Positions 36,300-60,024 of a stretch of DNA of 64,000 nt are shown in pieces; position 1 is the stretch's first letter; each line of letters opens with the position of its first letter. The stretch spans positions 310,001 to 374,000 of the forward strand of contig JASANH010001319.1 in the NCBI GenBank assembly GCA_030248295.1, in the 5' to 3' direction. The stretch comes from Mesodorylaimus sp. YZB2_4. Lineage: Eukaryota > Nematoda > Enoplea > Dorylaimida > Dorylaimidae. The position numbers were made by a program, and so were the translations under genes. The notes under the pieces are model-generated. The model made no database searches, was not told the origin of the DNA, and saw only the letters and a program-made list of their open reading frames with translations.

Positions 36300-39200
36300 A
36301 TGTTTCACGATCAGTTTGAATCAATTCAAGACACTTTGTCACGTGCAAAAATTGACATTACAGAACTGAAATACGAAATCCAACATTTGGAACTGGACGA
36401 ATCAAAATCTGAGTACAGCGACGACTATCGGCTTCTTCAAGTCAACGATGGAATTTTGAACGAAATACAAACGGGTGAGACGGAACTCGTCATTCGTGGC
36501 GATGTCAATGATGCGGCAGCAATTTGTACGAAAAATAAGGCATTCTTGTTAAAACAGTGCGAAACGAGTAATACTATTTTAATTGTTCCTGAATGCCGAT
36601 TTTCCAAGGACTGTTGCGATCGAATGGAGGATGGAAATAAGGAAGGTGCAGACGGGAGTGAAAGGATTGTCAATCTCAACGTACGTGCAGTATGTAAAAG
36701 ATTTCAGTTACGCACCTAAATGCTCATTAAAAAATTAATTTTGGGGGGTTTTGTCACAATGTAATCTAACAATAAGTCCTGTCAGAACTTGAAAAATTTT
36801 CTTGAACCCCGTAAAGTTAAGTGCTAAACTTTGTACCGATTAGATATGCGCCATTTTTAATTAAATTCCGCAAAACATGGGCTTTAGAAATTCGATTCCT
36901 GCCCGGGTGCATCTTTTATTTCGGTTTTTTTAGACAAGGTTTTGATTGTGGATATCTAGCGACCCAAGCCAATCCTGTGCATTGTCTTTAGTTGCAGTCA
37001 TTCTGAAAAATAACCAAAATGAAACATGTGTCCCCGTATGCCTGGTACATGTCCGCCTTCTTCGAAATATGCTTTGATTTACTGATTCTGCAGGAAACAC
37101 TTTTTCTTGCAGGTGATTGGAACGCAGCATAAGATTCTGGAGCTTATTGAAGAAAAACGACCAAGTATGAAAAAATTACGTGCAATGTTAAGCGAGAATT
37201 TGTATTCGGGACCTCTTAATGAATCAGTTAATTTGATAAAGGTAAGATGAACATACTGTCATGTCAGAGATCAGCAACCTGACGAACTATCTTTCGTGAG
37301 TTTCTTTTGAATATTATTTGCAAAAGAAACCTCATTTATCTTTCTAGCCCAAGTATCTTTTGAATGATTTTCTGGAACGTGTGCCGTCAAGCGAAGCTCA
37401 ACTCCTTGATACGTTATCAAAAATGCGTGTCCTTATAATTGACGGCAAGTTCAATGTTCTTTTGGTTTTATTTCAGAGTCAATTGACATTGGGGCGCTAA
37501 ACCTACCTTCTCACAGATGTGTCAAGTCTGGAAACGTCCATAGTTTAGTAGCAAACACCACTATCGAAAGTTTTAGCGGGGATCACTGATCACGTTTTTA
37601 AAAATTAATGGATGCTTAAGTCCCCCTCGGGTTGGGGCGCTAATCTGTAAGATGATATCACAAGCCCAATGGTAAGACCAGTCTTTCTGCAACTGAACTA
37701 AAATCCATGACATGCCCGCCATTTCCTTTTTCATTGACCGGGAGAAGACGGGAGTGGATCCTGACAGAAAACTAGGCTTGGGTTTGAGGCTTTACTGCTG
37801 ATCATTTATTGTGATGAGAAATCGAGAGAAAAATCGATAATCGATTATCTTTACCTTCCTTCAAAACCACCTTGTCTGATCGTGATCAGATTTGTTATTG
37901 CTCTGTCTTTGTAGGCTACTATCGTCAGCTCCATTTCGATTATCTGGTACGTCTATACACGGAAATCACTCAGTGTTTGGACGAGAATGCTTGGTCATGG
38001 AAACAATTCGACCGAAATCGAGTTATCGATATTGTGCAAAAGGAACACAATGAGCCGGCCATTGTTCTTGAAGCCTTTTTGGGGTGGTTCGGTTGTGAAA
38101 TTGTGGATGGTGGTGACTGCGGGAACTGGAGACTGGAAGAGAAGTCCATTTGTCATTTGTGCGCCGAAATGCTTCTCAGACCCACGAATAAGGTATGCAT
38201 GTGGTGAAATCGTTTGACCCCAATGAAGATAGTTCTCTACCTTTTTCTTGCGAGATAGATCATGGCCTGGGCCAGGCATGAGCAAGACAGTCTTGCAAGG
38301 CAGATCAGGGCATGCGTCAGTCTTGCAAGGCATTGATACTGAACTTAGATCAGCCATGTAGCCACAGCGGTTAGGATGGCAGAAAAAGCTGACAGTGAGC
38401 ATGCATAAATTTTGTTCCAGAAGATTTTTCTCAGGGCAGGACAAAAGAGGGGGGGCTCATTTATGGGTTTGTGAGGCAGATGAGCAAGTTATCTCTGCGA
38501 CCATTTTCCAAAGCAAGGCTGTCATGTGCGATTGACAAGTTAGCTGACTTGGAAACTAACTTTGTCTGGCATGTGTATCCACAGTACACAAGGCACACAA
38601 GTTACTTCAAGGTCTTCATGCACGCTGCTACAGTAATTGCTTCTGAAGCAAGAGAACCTGTCTCTTCTTGCTGGTGCTGGGTCCAAGTAAAAGGTGCCAA
38701 AAAGACCCCACTGCTTGCTGTATTTCAGTTCAATATGAACGATTTTTTCAACTTGTGGACGGAAAGTGTTCCTTACGGAATGGCTGATTTCGCTGTCCCT
38801 GAGCAGTTAGTTGGCTTGGCTATTGTTCAACGTGAATCCCGTCCAGAATATGTGCAGTACTTGCCATTGGACTCGTTACCAGACGACATGGAGGAACGAC
38901 TGAGCTCTCTGTTCCGAGTCAAGCCGAAATGGTCATTTGACGAATTGAAGGTTTATTTCGAGTAAGTTTACTGCTACTGACAGTTGGCTAGGCAAGGGTG
39001 ATGCAGCATGCGCGTGATTGAGCGGGGTTGTTTGAATGCTGCATTTATGGGCTAGGGCCGGATGTTGAAGGGGTAAGATGAATAACCTATCAGTTTTTAA
39101 ATTTGGCTTTTTGATGTACTGCAGAAATTGTATTTCTAGATGTTTCTTAAAAATGACACAAACATGCGATAAACCACTCGTTTTTCTAAGCTCATAATTT

Positions 39201-39916
39201 TAAAAATGCGGGTGCATTTGCTTTTTTATCAGAGCTTAGGGATGCGATAGATTTTGCACGAGGTCCTAGGCCATAAGGGCTCTTGGCAACTTGACAAGGT
39301 GGAGCCGACCAAGCCCGGGGATCGTTCCCGTGTCCATAATGTAAAGTGACAGGTTTGGATGCAGGGTCATCGATTGGCTGAAGAGGGTGTGGGCATTTAG
39401 GTTACTGTAGGTGCAACTTCTTAAACTCACTTTTTATCAACTGCAAACGTGATGCTTTATGCATGCGTGATACACTGAAGCTAAGGCTTGTTTACACTTG
39501 CATTCTGATGAAGTCAGGGCAGACAAGACTGTCTGCAGTAAGTATCGCACTGAAGTGGTGTCACTGCTACTGTATAGGCTGACAGTGGCGGCTATATCAT
39601 GCATAACTCATGGAGAAGTCGGGTTCTGTAGTTTGAATACAACTTCGCTTTGGCAGGCGCCTTATCACTGATAATGAGCTACCTGCAGTCTGGCTAGCTT
39701 ATGTATGCGAGCAGGATGTTCCAGGGTGGGCTGGGGGTGAAATGTGTGTCCTTAGATTACAGTACATCCCAAAAGGCTCAATGACTGGTTCAATATTTTT
39801 GCACTTTCAGATCAGAGAGTGTTCCAAATATTGGGGACTTCCTCATGAAACATTGCCGCCTTTCCTCGGGAACCGATGGCCGAAAGTGGTATACTTCAAA
39901 GAAAAATGTGGCTTGA
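36300..39916 (+). CDS. DSCC1: Sister chromatid cohesion protein DCC1 (DSCC1), Ctf18-RFC subunit
   Basis: Six exons: 36300-36680, 37113-37241, 37348-37444, 37915-38192, 38729-38961 and 39811-39916. In phase; 407 residues, against 393 in human. Seen: LLQVNDGILNEIQTGETELVIRG and TSNTILIVPEC, the DCC1 N-terminal signature; GYYRQLHFDYLVRLY; FFNLWTESVP and RPEYVQYLPLDSLPDD in the winged-helix part; and a C-terminus GDFLMKHCRLSSGTDGRKWY that matches the family's end. Known role: with CTF8 and CTF18 it forms the alternative clamp loader that loads PCNA and supports cohesion at replication forks in the nucleus. The intron at 37445-37914 has a GC donor (G|GCAAGT), since only this gives in-phase IDG|YYRQ. 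An in-frame ATG at 36201 would add 33 hydrophobic residues and overlaps the E2F site, so 36300 is preferred. Confidence 0.95.
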
Positions 39917-41546
39917 GATGCGTACTCCAGAATGACCTGTTGGTGATACCGTTTGTATTCTTGATAAGATTGACTGAACGACCCATGTGATTATGCTGCG
40001 TTTGTGGTGTTTTCTCAACGAACATTGGGTAATATGTTGTGTGGAAACTTTGTCAGAACCACAACATCGCCGTCTCCGACTTCCGCCAACTCCCGCCTTA
40101 GCTCGAAGCTGCGCATCAAAATGTCTGCAATAAGGTGGGAATGCATCGTCTCGTGATTCACGCGTGCGTGCATGTTTGTCGTTGTCTCGATGCCCCACGT
40201 GTGGGTGGTGTACGTGTGTAGATAGATTCTTATCTCGATGGCTGGTTGATAATCGGGCTGTCTTAGCTATCTGCGCTATTTACATAAATTGACTTTTCAG
40301 ACATGTTAACCAAGCAACTATTCGTCTCGAAGGTCTGATGGGCATGAGATAACTGGGCTGCTTGCTCGCTTTGGTGCAAAGTCCGATGTTTCCGTTTCTT
40401 GTTTGCTTTCTTCGCCATCTGAAATTCCCGTTTTTCTAATTCTACATATCCTTGCGTTGTTATCAGTCGGTCCGACGCTGCTTTTATCGTTTTGCACTTT
40501 TTGCGAGTAGAATGTCCTTTTGCTGGTTGCGCGTTTTTGAAAAGGTGGGTATTGTTATTGGGTTCACTTTTTAGCTATCTGTACGTTTTTTCTATCAGTC
40601 AAGAGTCGTCTCGTGTTTCGATCTTTTTTGTTTTCTGTCTGCTTTTTTCTCGGTTGAAAACAACGGAGTTTAAGATTTATCTGTCCAAAGTAGTTGAAGG
40701 TATTAAATTTCGTAGTCTAGTTTTCTTAATTTGTCGGCTCGCGTTTAGTTTTGTTAACCCAGATTTTCTAATTTTTCTGACTACCTCGACCAGTTTTCAT
40801 GCATTTCTCCACCCTTGTCTCGTTTTTATGTGCATGGCGCGCAGATATGTCGACGATGAGACTGGTATTCTTGGGATTTGTCGACTGACTGTGAGCCCCG
40901 TATGTTGGTGATACGGTTTAGGAAGTGGAAGAATCCTACGTTTTCCGTCTTCGTCTCACTCCATCGGACGCACGTTTAGTTTTTACATCGTCGGTTGCAT
41001 GATTGGTCATGCTTTCCGTGTTCGAGCTGTCTTGGTGGCCTCGCCAAGTCTGTGTGGTATTGCTCGTTTGACTTCTATCCTTGCTAATTGCATGGTTTTT
41101 CTTCAGCTGTATTCGTGCATGCGGCTTGATGTTGCTCATTAACTTGAGCTCGTTATTTGAAACATTGATTTTTCTGTAAATTTGATCAATCGATTGTTCG
41201 CCAATCATTCCGTCTCCTGGAACTGGCGATCAGCATAAAACTCATCTGCCGCCTGGGCGCTGACTGACCGTATCGACTCGACACTAATCGATCAGTTGCG
41301 ATCGATCCTTCAATTCTCTAATTGTAACCTGTTTAGTTTTTGTCGTAATCACTCGATTTTTTCCCATCTGCACCGATCAGTTTCTGTCGATGTCAATCGA
41401 GCTTGTGGATCACTAATCAACCGCTTATTGATTGATTTCTGCCCTCTGCAAATAGTTGATCGATAACACCTTGTGCTAATCTCACTCTCGATCTTTTACT
41501 AACAAAGTATTCTTTTTCTGATCAGTCGATATTGTTTGATACGACT
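39917..41546. other. Intergenic region upstream of NT5C2, with ATCGAT-rich proximal part
   Basis: About 1.6 kb. The segment 40380-40920 is T-rich and gives a chance open frame of about 140 codons with a Phe/Leu/Ser-rich translation, not a gene. From 41217 to the start codon, the dyads ATCGAT, GATCGA and CGATCG recur many times (for example near 41288, 41300 and 41458). This is likely the NT5C2 promoter and 5' leader. Confidence 0.5.
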
Positions 41547-54932
<13,386 letters not shown>

Positions 54933-55203
54933 TGGGGGAATGGGATTAGAAGGTGGAAGAGGGTGATTGGGGTGGGTTATAAATTGTGGCCGAGGCTTAT
55001 TCGATAAACTGATAAGCTTTGAGTGGGCAGATTATTCCATGGCAGTTAGCTTGTCTCTTCCCGTAGTCATTTGGCCTTGGCCGTGTTTTAATGTCGGTGG
55101 ATATATTTTACTGTTTTCCATGTCAGATACGAATGTATGCCTTATATGGTCACTGATAGCGAGTGATACGATCTGGTGGACTAGGGCTCTCATATATTTG
55201 GGT

Positions 55204-55239
55204 CGTAGTGATGAACTGACTCGTAGTGATGAACTGACT
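55204..55239 (+). repeat. Tandem duplication of an 18-bp unit
   Basis: Two exact copies of CGTAGTGATGAACTGACT in the NT5C2 3' region. Confidence 0.9.
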
Positions 55240-56284
55240 TGATGTAATGGCATTGATTTCGGCACAGGCACTAGTCGGGATTAGCAAGACTTGCGAACTG
55301 TGCATCATGCTCATGACTAACACATTAATCACACTTTAATTACAAATAAATGTTGAATAGATAGTGGAAAATTAGAGTTAATTTGGTGAGGTCTGATAGA
55401 AGTAAGAAAACCCCGAGCGGGAGTTGAACCCGCAACTGGGTTAACTAGTTAAGTGTACCAGGCTCGTAGGGCACCCATCCACGCTCGTGCCATTGGTCTG
55501 GAGCAATTCGCCGTAGTTGAAAAATAATGATTCAATGGATGCTCCGTGTTCCCTGGCATGATCTTTTAATGTTCTCGCCATTAAGTATTTTCCAATGTTG
55601 AAAGATTTTTGAAAATTCGAATTTCGCGGGTTTTTACTTTTAAAGTCAGTCTTACAAAGTGCATTCACTAACTGCACACTCATCAAACGGGTACCAGAAG
55701 TCGATCTTCTGTAGCTTTCAAGTTTTGGTAAGCCTTAATTTCTGCTCAGTTTGGAAACTTCAAAAACTCGACCTCTTGAATGAAAACTGAGCCTTGGAAA
55801 AACCGTATGGCCTGCAAGGGTCACTTGGCAAGGTTTTTCAGCTTATCGTATCTGGATCGAGTGTGCCAGGACTTCTGCCCCAAGTGTTTCGGGCCTCGCT
55901 TTTGTTGGCCGCTCCCCTGTCGTACGACAGGCGCGTGTGCGCCGGATTCTCGGAGGTGCTCTTTTCAAGCGATTTTTCTCCAAATTTTTAGTGATAACCC
56001 AAGTGACCTGATGTCCGTGACCATTTTGTAGAGAAAATAATCTCGAGACTTGGCCGTAATTTTTTGTTTTCATTTTTTATCAGATTTTTCGTAAATTTTT
56101 GAGATTCTAATGGAAAAAATGATATAAAGTTAATAAAAGTAGTACGAGCAAAACAAAGACAACCAGTCGATAGAGCACATTTTTCTCTATAAAATTGTCG
56201 CTGACATCAACTTAGGTTATCGCTGAAAATTTCGAGAAAAATCGGTCGAAAGCGGCGATGGCCCAAAAACGCATTTCGACAGGC

Positions 56285-56420
56285 GCGTGTGCACTCGACC
56301 ATGAATTAGGGCATAAGGAACACATAATTGACAATCATTTCGCACCGAGGCGGGAGTCGAACCCTCCCCTGTAAGTACAGTACGCACCCAGCGTGAGAGG
56401 CGCCTCGAGCCGGGTCAGGA
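56285..56420 (-). mobile_element. tRNA-derived SINE, minus-strand copy
   Basis: On the minus strand: GCGCCTCTCACGCTGGGTGC (head), GGGTTCGACTCCC (box B), then a body ending GGTCGAGTGCAC. Order and orientation match 16487-16640 and 44870-44990. Confidence 0.7.
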
Positions 56421-56760
56421 GGGCCTCGGCCCGCGTCCGCCCTGTACTGGCCGGTTGCTCGGCTGCTGCTGTGCTGTATCGTCGGTTGACAGATGATGTA
56501 ATGGTATCAGTGTGCCGACTGCTTTTCAAATAAGCCAGAAAGAAAGGTGCCTGCTCTGAACTTTTCTCATGACCATTTGTTTAATTATCTTATGGGCATT
56601 TCTTCGTCTCTCGTTCTAATCATTGTTTTTGGAATCTAAAAAATATTGAACTCAATGTTACAATTACTCACTTATAATTTCTGCGCCATTTAATTTATAC
56701 ACGGGATTGGAAATTCAAAAATACGCGCTCCTCAAATGTCAAGAGGCGTGGCTGCACCCT

Positions 56761-56817
56761 CCAATCAGGCGTCAGAGGTGTGGCTTAGGAGCCACCAGCC
56801 AATCACGTGCGGCCAAT
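56761..56817. promoter_or_regulatory. CCAAT-box cluster with an E-box
   Basis: Three CCAAT pentamers in the same orientation (56761-56765, 56799-56803, 56813-56817) and a CACGTG E-box (56804-56809) lie 115-170 bp before the ATG at 56933. Clustered CCAAT boxes are typical NF-Y promoters of housekeeping and cell-cycle genes. Confidence 0.6.
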
Positions 56818-56932
56818 GCACAACACTGCGCACACAGTGCACAGCTGATGAAATTTGTTCAATACCAGACATTCCATTTTTCTTCTGCCTGGTCAATCAT
56901 GCTGCACTGATTCGCTGACTGTCACCTACACT

Positions 56933-57572
56933 ATGGCCGAACGCAGTGTCTTTCTCTCATTCATTGTCCACAAATGCCAGAACAGTTAAAAACTGTTTCT
57001 ATTTTTCCCACTTATAGATCCTATATTAACCGAAATTACACGCAAACAATGCCGAATACTCAACCAAAGCATAGACGATCTCATAAAGTCCAGAAATACA
57101 CGTAAGCTATACCTGCGAAATACAAAGCTAATCAAGCTTATCAACTCCCAGCTGAAACGAGCAAATCCATTGGACAAAAACAATTGGTGCAAAAAGAATC
57201 ACCAACAAATTCGAAATCTTGAACTACCATCCATCTACGAAGTCCCAGAGTTAAACAAATCCGGCCAACAAATTCGAATAATCACTTCAATTCTCAATCA
57301 AAACGAATCTTTAATCCAGAAAACTGTAGATTTTGCTGGCATTTGAATTTCTACTTGAAAATATCCCACTTCAGTGGTTTTACCATAATCCGACCAGGCG
57401 ACTCCGTCGAGTGTGCCTATCGACTTGGCATTATAATTCATACAGAAATATACGAAGAAGATAATAGAACTCATTTGGTAGTTTCAAATGCTATCAGCTG
57501 AGTTTTCAGCGGTTGTTTCAATTATCCTTCCAGAAAGTGAAGGTGGTGGTCCATTCCGCAGTCAGACGCTGA
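56933..57572 (+). CDS. Tentative small gene of unknown function
   Basis: Proposed exons: 56933-56945 (ATG GCC GAA CGC A), 57018-57325, 57375-57477 and 57534-57572. The second follows a strong acceptor (TTTTTCCCACTTATAG) and stays open for 109 codons with a varied, Asn/Leu/Lys-rich sequence (LNQSIDDLIKS, LPSIYEVPELNKSG). The third encodes IIRPGDSVECAYRLG and IHTEIYEEDNRTHL, and the last KVKVVVHSAVRR. Support: CCAAT cluster upstream, and introns of 49-72 bp with GTAG donors and polypyrimidine acceptors. Against: the second and third exons do not join in phase with the visible GTAGAT donor, and the first exon's GTGTCT donor is weak. It may be a real gene with an unseen splice site or a decayed one. 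I do not recognise the protein. It is convergent with the bZIP gene. Confidence 0.4.
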
Positions 57573-57860
57573 ACAGTTCTTAAAATTGCTGAAAAAGCAT
57601 CCTGCCGAACTTTGACCACAGAAAACACACCCAATTTGAAACTTTCCCAAACGAGTTCTATGATTATCAGCTCCATTTCTACGCAAATTAGATTGGGAAG
57701 TCAGAGAACACACTCCACGGAGTTGCCTGGTCAAACTGAACAACGATGACAGGATTTCGAAATAGCAAACTTGAAACTGGCATTTTAACATAATTGGATT
57801 GAAATATTGCCCAATTTCCCACTGATTAAGAGTTCGAAAATTCAAAGATCGAAATAGAAT

Positions 57861-59399
57861 CTATTCAGAAGCAGCGCCATTCGTCGATGCGGCGGCTTGT
57901 GAAGTCGTCGCAGCTGTAGCCAACGAGTCCAATCCATTAGTGGCTGGATTAACTTGTGTTCGACGTAACATTTCTTCCAAGATCTCATTCTTTCTTTTTT
58001 CCCATGCGAGTTCTTTTTCTAAGCCTTGAATTTTCGTTTTTAATTCGCCAAATTGTTTTACTAAAACGCGACAATTCAATTCGGACTGTTTGATTCGTAG
58101 ACGAGCCTTCAAACGCGATTTTCGAACAGCTTCGTTATTGCGCATGCGACGTAAACGATGTTCTTCGATTTCTTGCGGCGTACGCATTTGTTGTCGCATG
58201 GCCGATGTTGAAGGTAGATCGGGTTGAGCAACGAGTAAGGTCACGGTAGGGGGCGATGACTGAGGGTGGCCGGGCGACTGCATGTGAACGACTGAGGGTG
58301 GAACGCTTTGAAGTAGGATTTGAGCTTGCGACGAAGTCAGCTTCGACGTCGTCAGCTTCGACGTCGTGGTATTGGCCGAAGCGCGCGAACCTCTGCCACG
58401 TTTGGACCCCCTCGATGACGAAGATGTATTCACGATTAGTTCGCTCTCCTCAATTACTGGTACTTCGCCCAACTCCAAATTATCCTCATCGGCTGATGAC
58501 GATTGAGCGGCTTCTCGAAATAATCGCGTAAACTCCTGATACCTTTCAATTTGTTCTTGCGAAGCTGTTCGACATACGGTCGGCCGCTGTCGTTTCCTCC
58601 GTTTCTTCTTGGGCACAGTCTCGAACATTGGTTCTTCCTGATCGCCTTCGATATCTATCATCAATGCCGATGACTCATCAAAGTCCAAAGATTCCGTTGA
58701 CTCACTGCCCGTCATTGAGCCACTGTTCGATTCCACGACTAATCTGCCATTATCGCTGATCGTGGACCCATTTCCACTGGCAATAACAGCCGGTTGTCCC
58801 CACGAAGATGCCAGTAGATTCGACGCGAACCCTGTTGCCATCAAGGGCGGAGTGTTGGCCAAAATCGATGAACCGATCGACGAAGCGTGCAACCCGACGT
58901 TGGCTAATGGGACGATGCGTTTTAAAGGTGGTGGAGGCGGCAAGACGACTCGTGGTTGCACGGATGGAGGCGGTATCAATGCGGCTGCTGTTGCCGCGGC
59001 TGCCACGGGGGTCATCATGCGCGCAAGGACGCCGGCTTCTTTCATTACCAAAAACAAATGTTGGTTCAAAGAGTCCAAGCTCAAAGGTCCTTGTATAACG
59101 CTCGAATTCGAAGATAGAATCGAGGGAGGTGCCATACTCATCGATGCCAAAGCGGCCGCAGCAGCTCCTTCCAAGCTCGCTGCTGATGGCGCCGAGACGA
59201 TGACCGATTTCTGAATAGCCGACGTCGATGACCGCGATAGATTCGGAGAACGTGAAGACGACTGGGTAATCGATTCATTGCCATTCTTAATCAATCCATG
59301 ATCATTCATCCCCCGGGAAACTTCCATTTTATCTTCCATCAGTTCATTTTTCATATAAGGAATATTAAATGAAACTGAGTCGCAATCTTTAGAATCCAT
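57861..59399 (-). CDS. bZIP transcription factor, C/EBP-like, single exon
   Basis: 512 residues from ATG 59399 in one exon. Seen: a long low-complexity N-terminal half (Ser/Ala/Pro-rich, with Ala runs and PPPPPLKR), an acidic patch around DFDESSALMIDIEGDQEE, a basic KKKRRKRQRP stretch, and a C-terminal bZIP: basic region RNNEAVRKSRLKARLR (about 420-435) followed by a coiled coil to about 478. NNxAVRKSR is the C/EBP-type basic signature. Known role: homo- or heterodimeric nuclear DNA binding. A 15-bp tandem repeat in the coding DNA duplicates TTSKL. Divergent from the CLINT1-like gene, 625 bp apart. A 79-codon frame upstream could be a leader ORF. Assignment to a particular C/EBP class (for example gamma-like) is not safe. 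Confidence 0.9.
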   Translation of the reverse strand: MDSKDCDSVSFNIPYMKNELMEDKMEVSRGMNDHGLIKNGNESITQSSSRSPNLSRSSTSAIQKSVIVSAPSAASLEGAAAAALASMSMAPPSILSSNSSVIQGPLSLDSLNQHLFLVMKEAGVLARMMTPVAAAATAAALIPPPSVQPRVVLPPPPPLKRIVPLANVGLHASSIGSSILANTPPLMATGFASNLLASSWGQPAVIASGNGSTISDNGRLVVESNSGSMTGSESTESLDFDESSALMIDIEGDQEEPMFETVPKKKRRKRQRPTVCRTASQEQIERYQEFTRLFREAAQSSSADEDNLELGEVPVIEESELIVNTSSSSRGSKRGRGSRASANTTTSKLTTSKLTSSQAQILLQSVPPSVVHMQSPGHPQSSPPTVTLLVAQPDLPSTSAMRQQMRTPQEIEEHRLRRMRNNEAVRKSRLKARLRIKQSELNCRVLVKQFGELKTKIQGLEKELAWEKRKNEILEEMLRRTQVNPATNGLDSLATAATTSQAAASTNGAASE

Positions 59400-60024
59400 C
59401 CGTCAATCCGTTAAGTAAAATCTAAAAATAAAAATGCTTTAAAAATATTTTATTATAAACTAAGACTAAAGAATTTTTTCGTTTGTTTGTTTTTTGTCCA
59501 ACCGCTGACTAGCTGGCAAATAAAACAGCACCGACCGTGAGTGCAACTAGCGTTTTGTCATAAGCAGTCGCACAGCTGCCTGAGCATCAGCAAGTCCTAA
59601 GCCGATGTGCGAGCGTAAGTTTTGTGTGCAGTATGCTAATTTTTTTCTGAGAAAGGTGTAGTCCTCGTGGCAAAATATTAGTTTTGTGAGTTTGTTTCGG
59701 GGCGATTTTTGTCGGGCGAATCCCGCTGAGAACGGTGGATTTTCTTGACTGACTCGATTCTCGGACGGCTGCTTGGTGTGGCTTTATTCAATTTCTTACA
59801 CCGTCTTCGCGCATTAGTCTTTTGGGAATTGATAGAAAAAGTCTCAGTACATTGGCTTATATCATCACCGGAGGCCATAATCGCAAACATTTCGGGAATT
59901 TTCGGTAAAAGTAACAATTTTTGAACTAAAAGCTTTCGCTAAAATTTAAACAAACGATAAGTATTTATTGAATTAGAACAAAGTCGCTCAACCTTGAACA
60001 AGAGAAGTTTTGAAAGGAATTAAA
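59400..60024. promoter_or_regulatory. Divergent promoter region, bZIP and CLINT1-like genes
   Basis: 625 bp between two start codons on opposite strands. On the bZIP strand it contains a 79-codon open frame (59678-59917). No TATA box is evident. Confidence 0.5.
59678..59917 (-). other. Possible upstream open reading frame of the bZIP gene
   Basis: 79 codons (or 66 from an internal ATG in the context ATTATGGCC) ending 279 bp before the bZIP start on the same strand. The translation is hydrophilic and Lys/Arg/Ser-rich, with no family resemblance. It matters only if the bZIP mRNA leader reaches that far. It could also be an upstream exon or chance. Confidence 0.25.

Larger units (their letters stand above)
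54933..56932. other. Region between NT5C2 and the tentative gene at 56933
   Basis: Holds the NT5C2 3'-UTR (AATAAA 55345), an 18-bp tandem duplication (55204-55239), a short tRNA-like box-B segment at about 55409-55441, a SINE at 56285-56415, and a CCAAT cluster at 56761-56817. No coding exon could be supported in 55440-56030 despite open frames. Confidence 0.55.

Noticed and set aside
38287-38335. Possible CRISPR-like or regulatory repeat (CAGTCTTGCAAGGCA twice)
   Set aside because: Only two units in a DSCC1 intron, in an animal genome; a simple local duplication.
40492-40911. About 140-codon plus-strand open frame upstream of NT5C2
   Set aside because: It lies in T-rich DNA, so Phe/Leu/Ser codons dominate and stops are depleted by composition; it starts at TTG and shows no domain or splice support.
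55409-55441. Possible functional tRNA near a box-B-like motif
   Set aside because: Only a box-B-like segment with a weak stem is visible; no acceptor stem or box A at tRNA distance was found.
55780-56031. Cys-rich 83-codon open frame
   Set aside because: Apart from cysteines it shows no recognisable domain, splice links or signal peptide, and a parallel frame is equally open.
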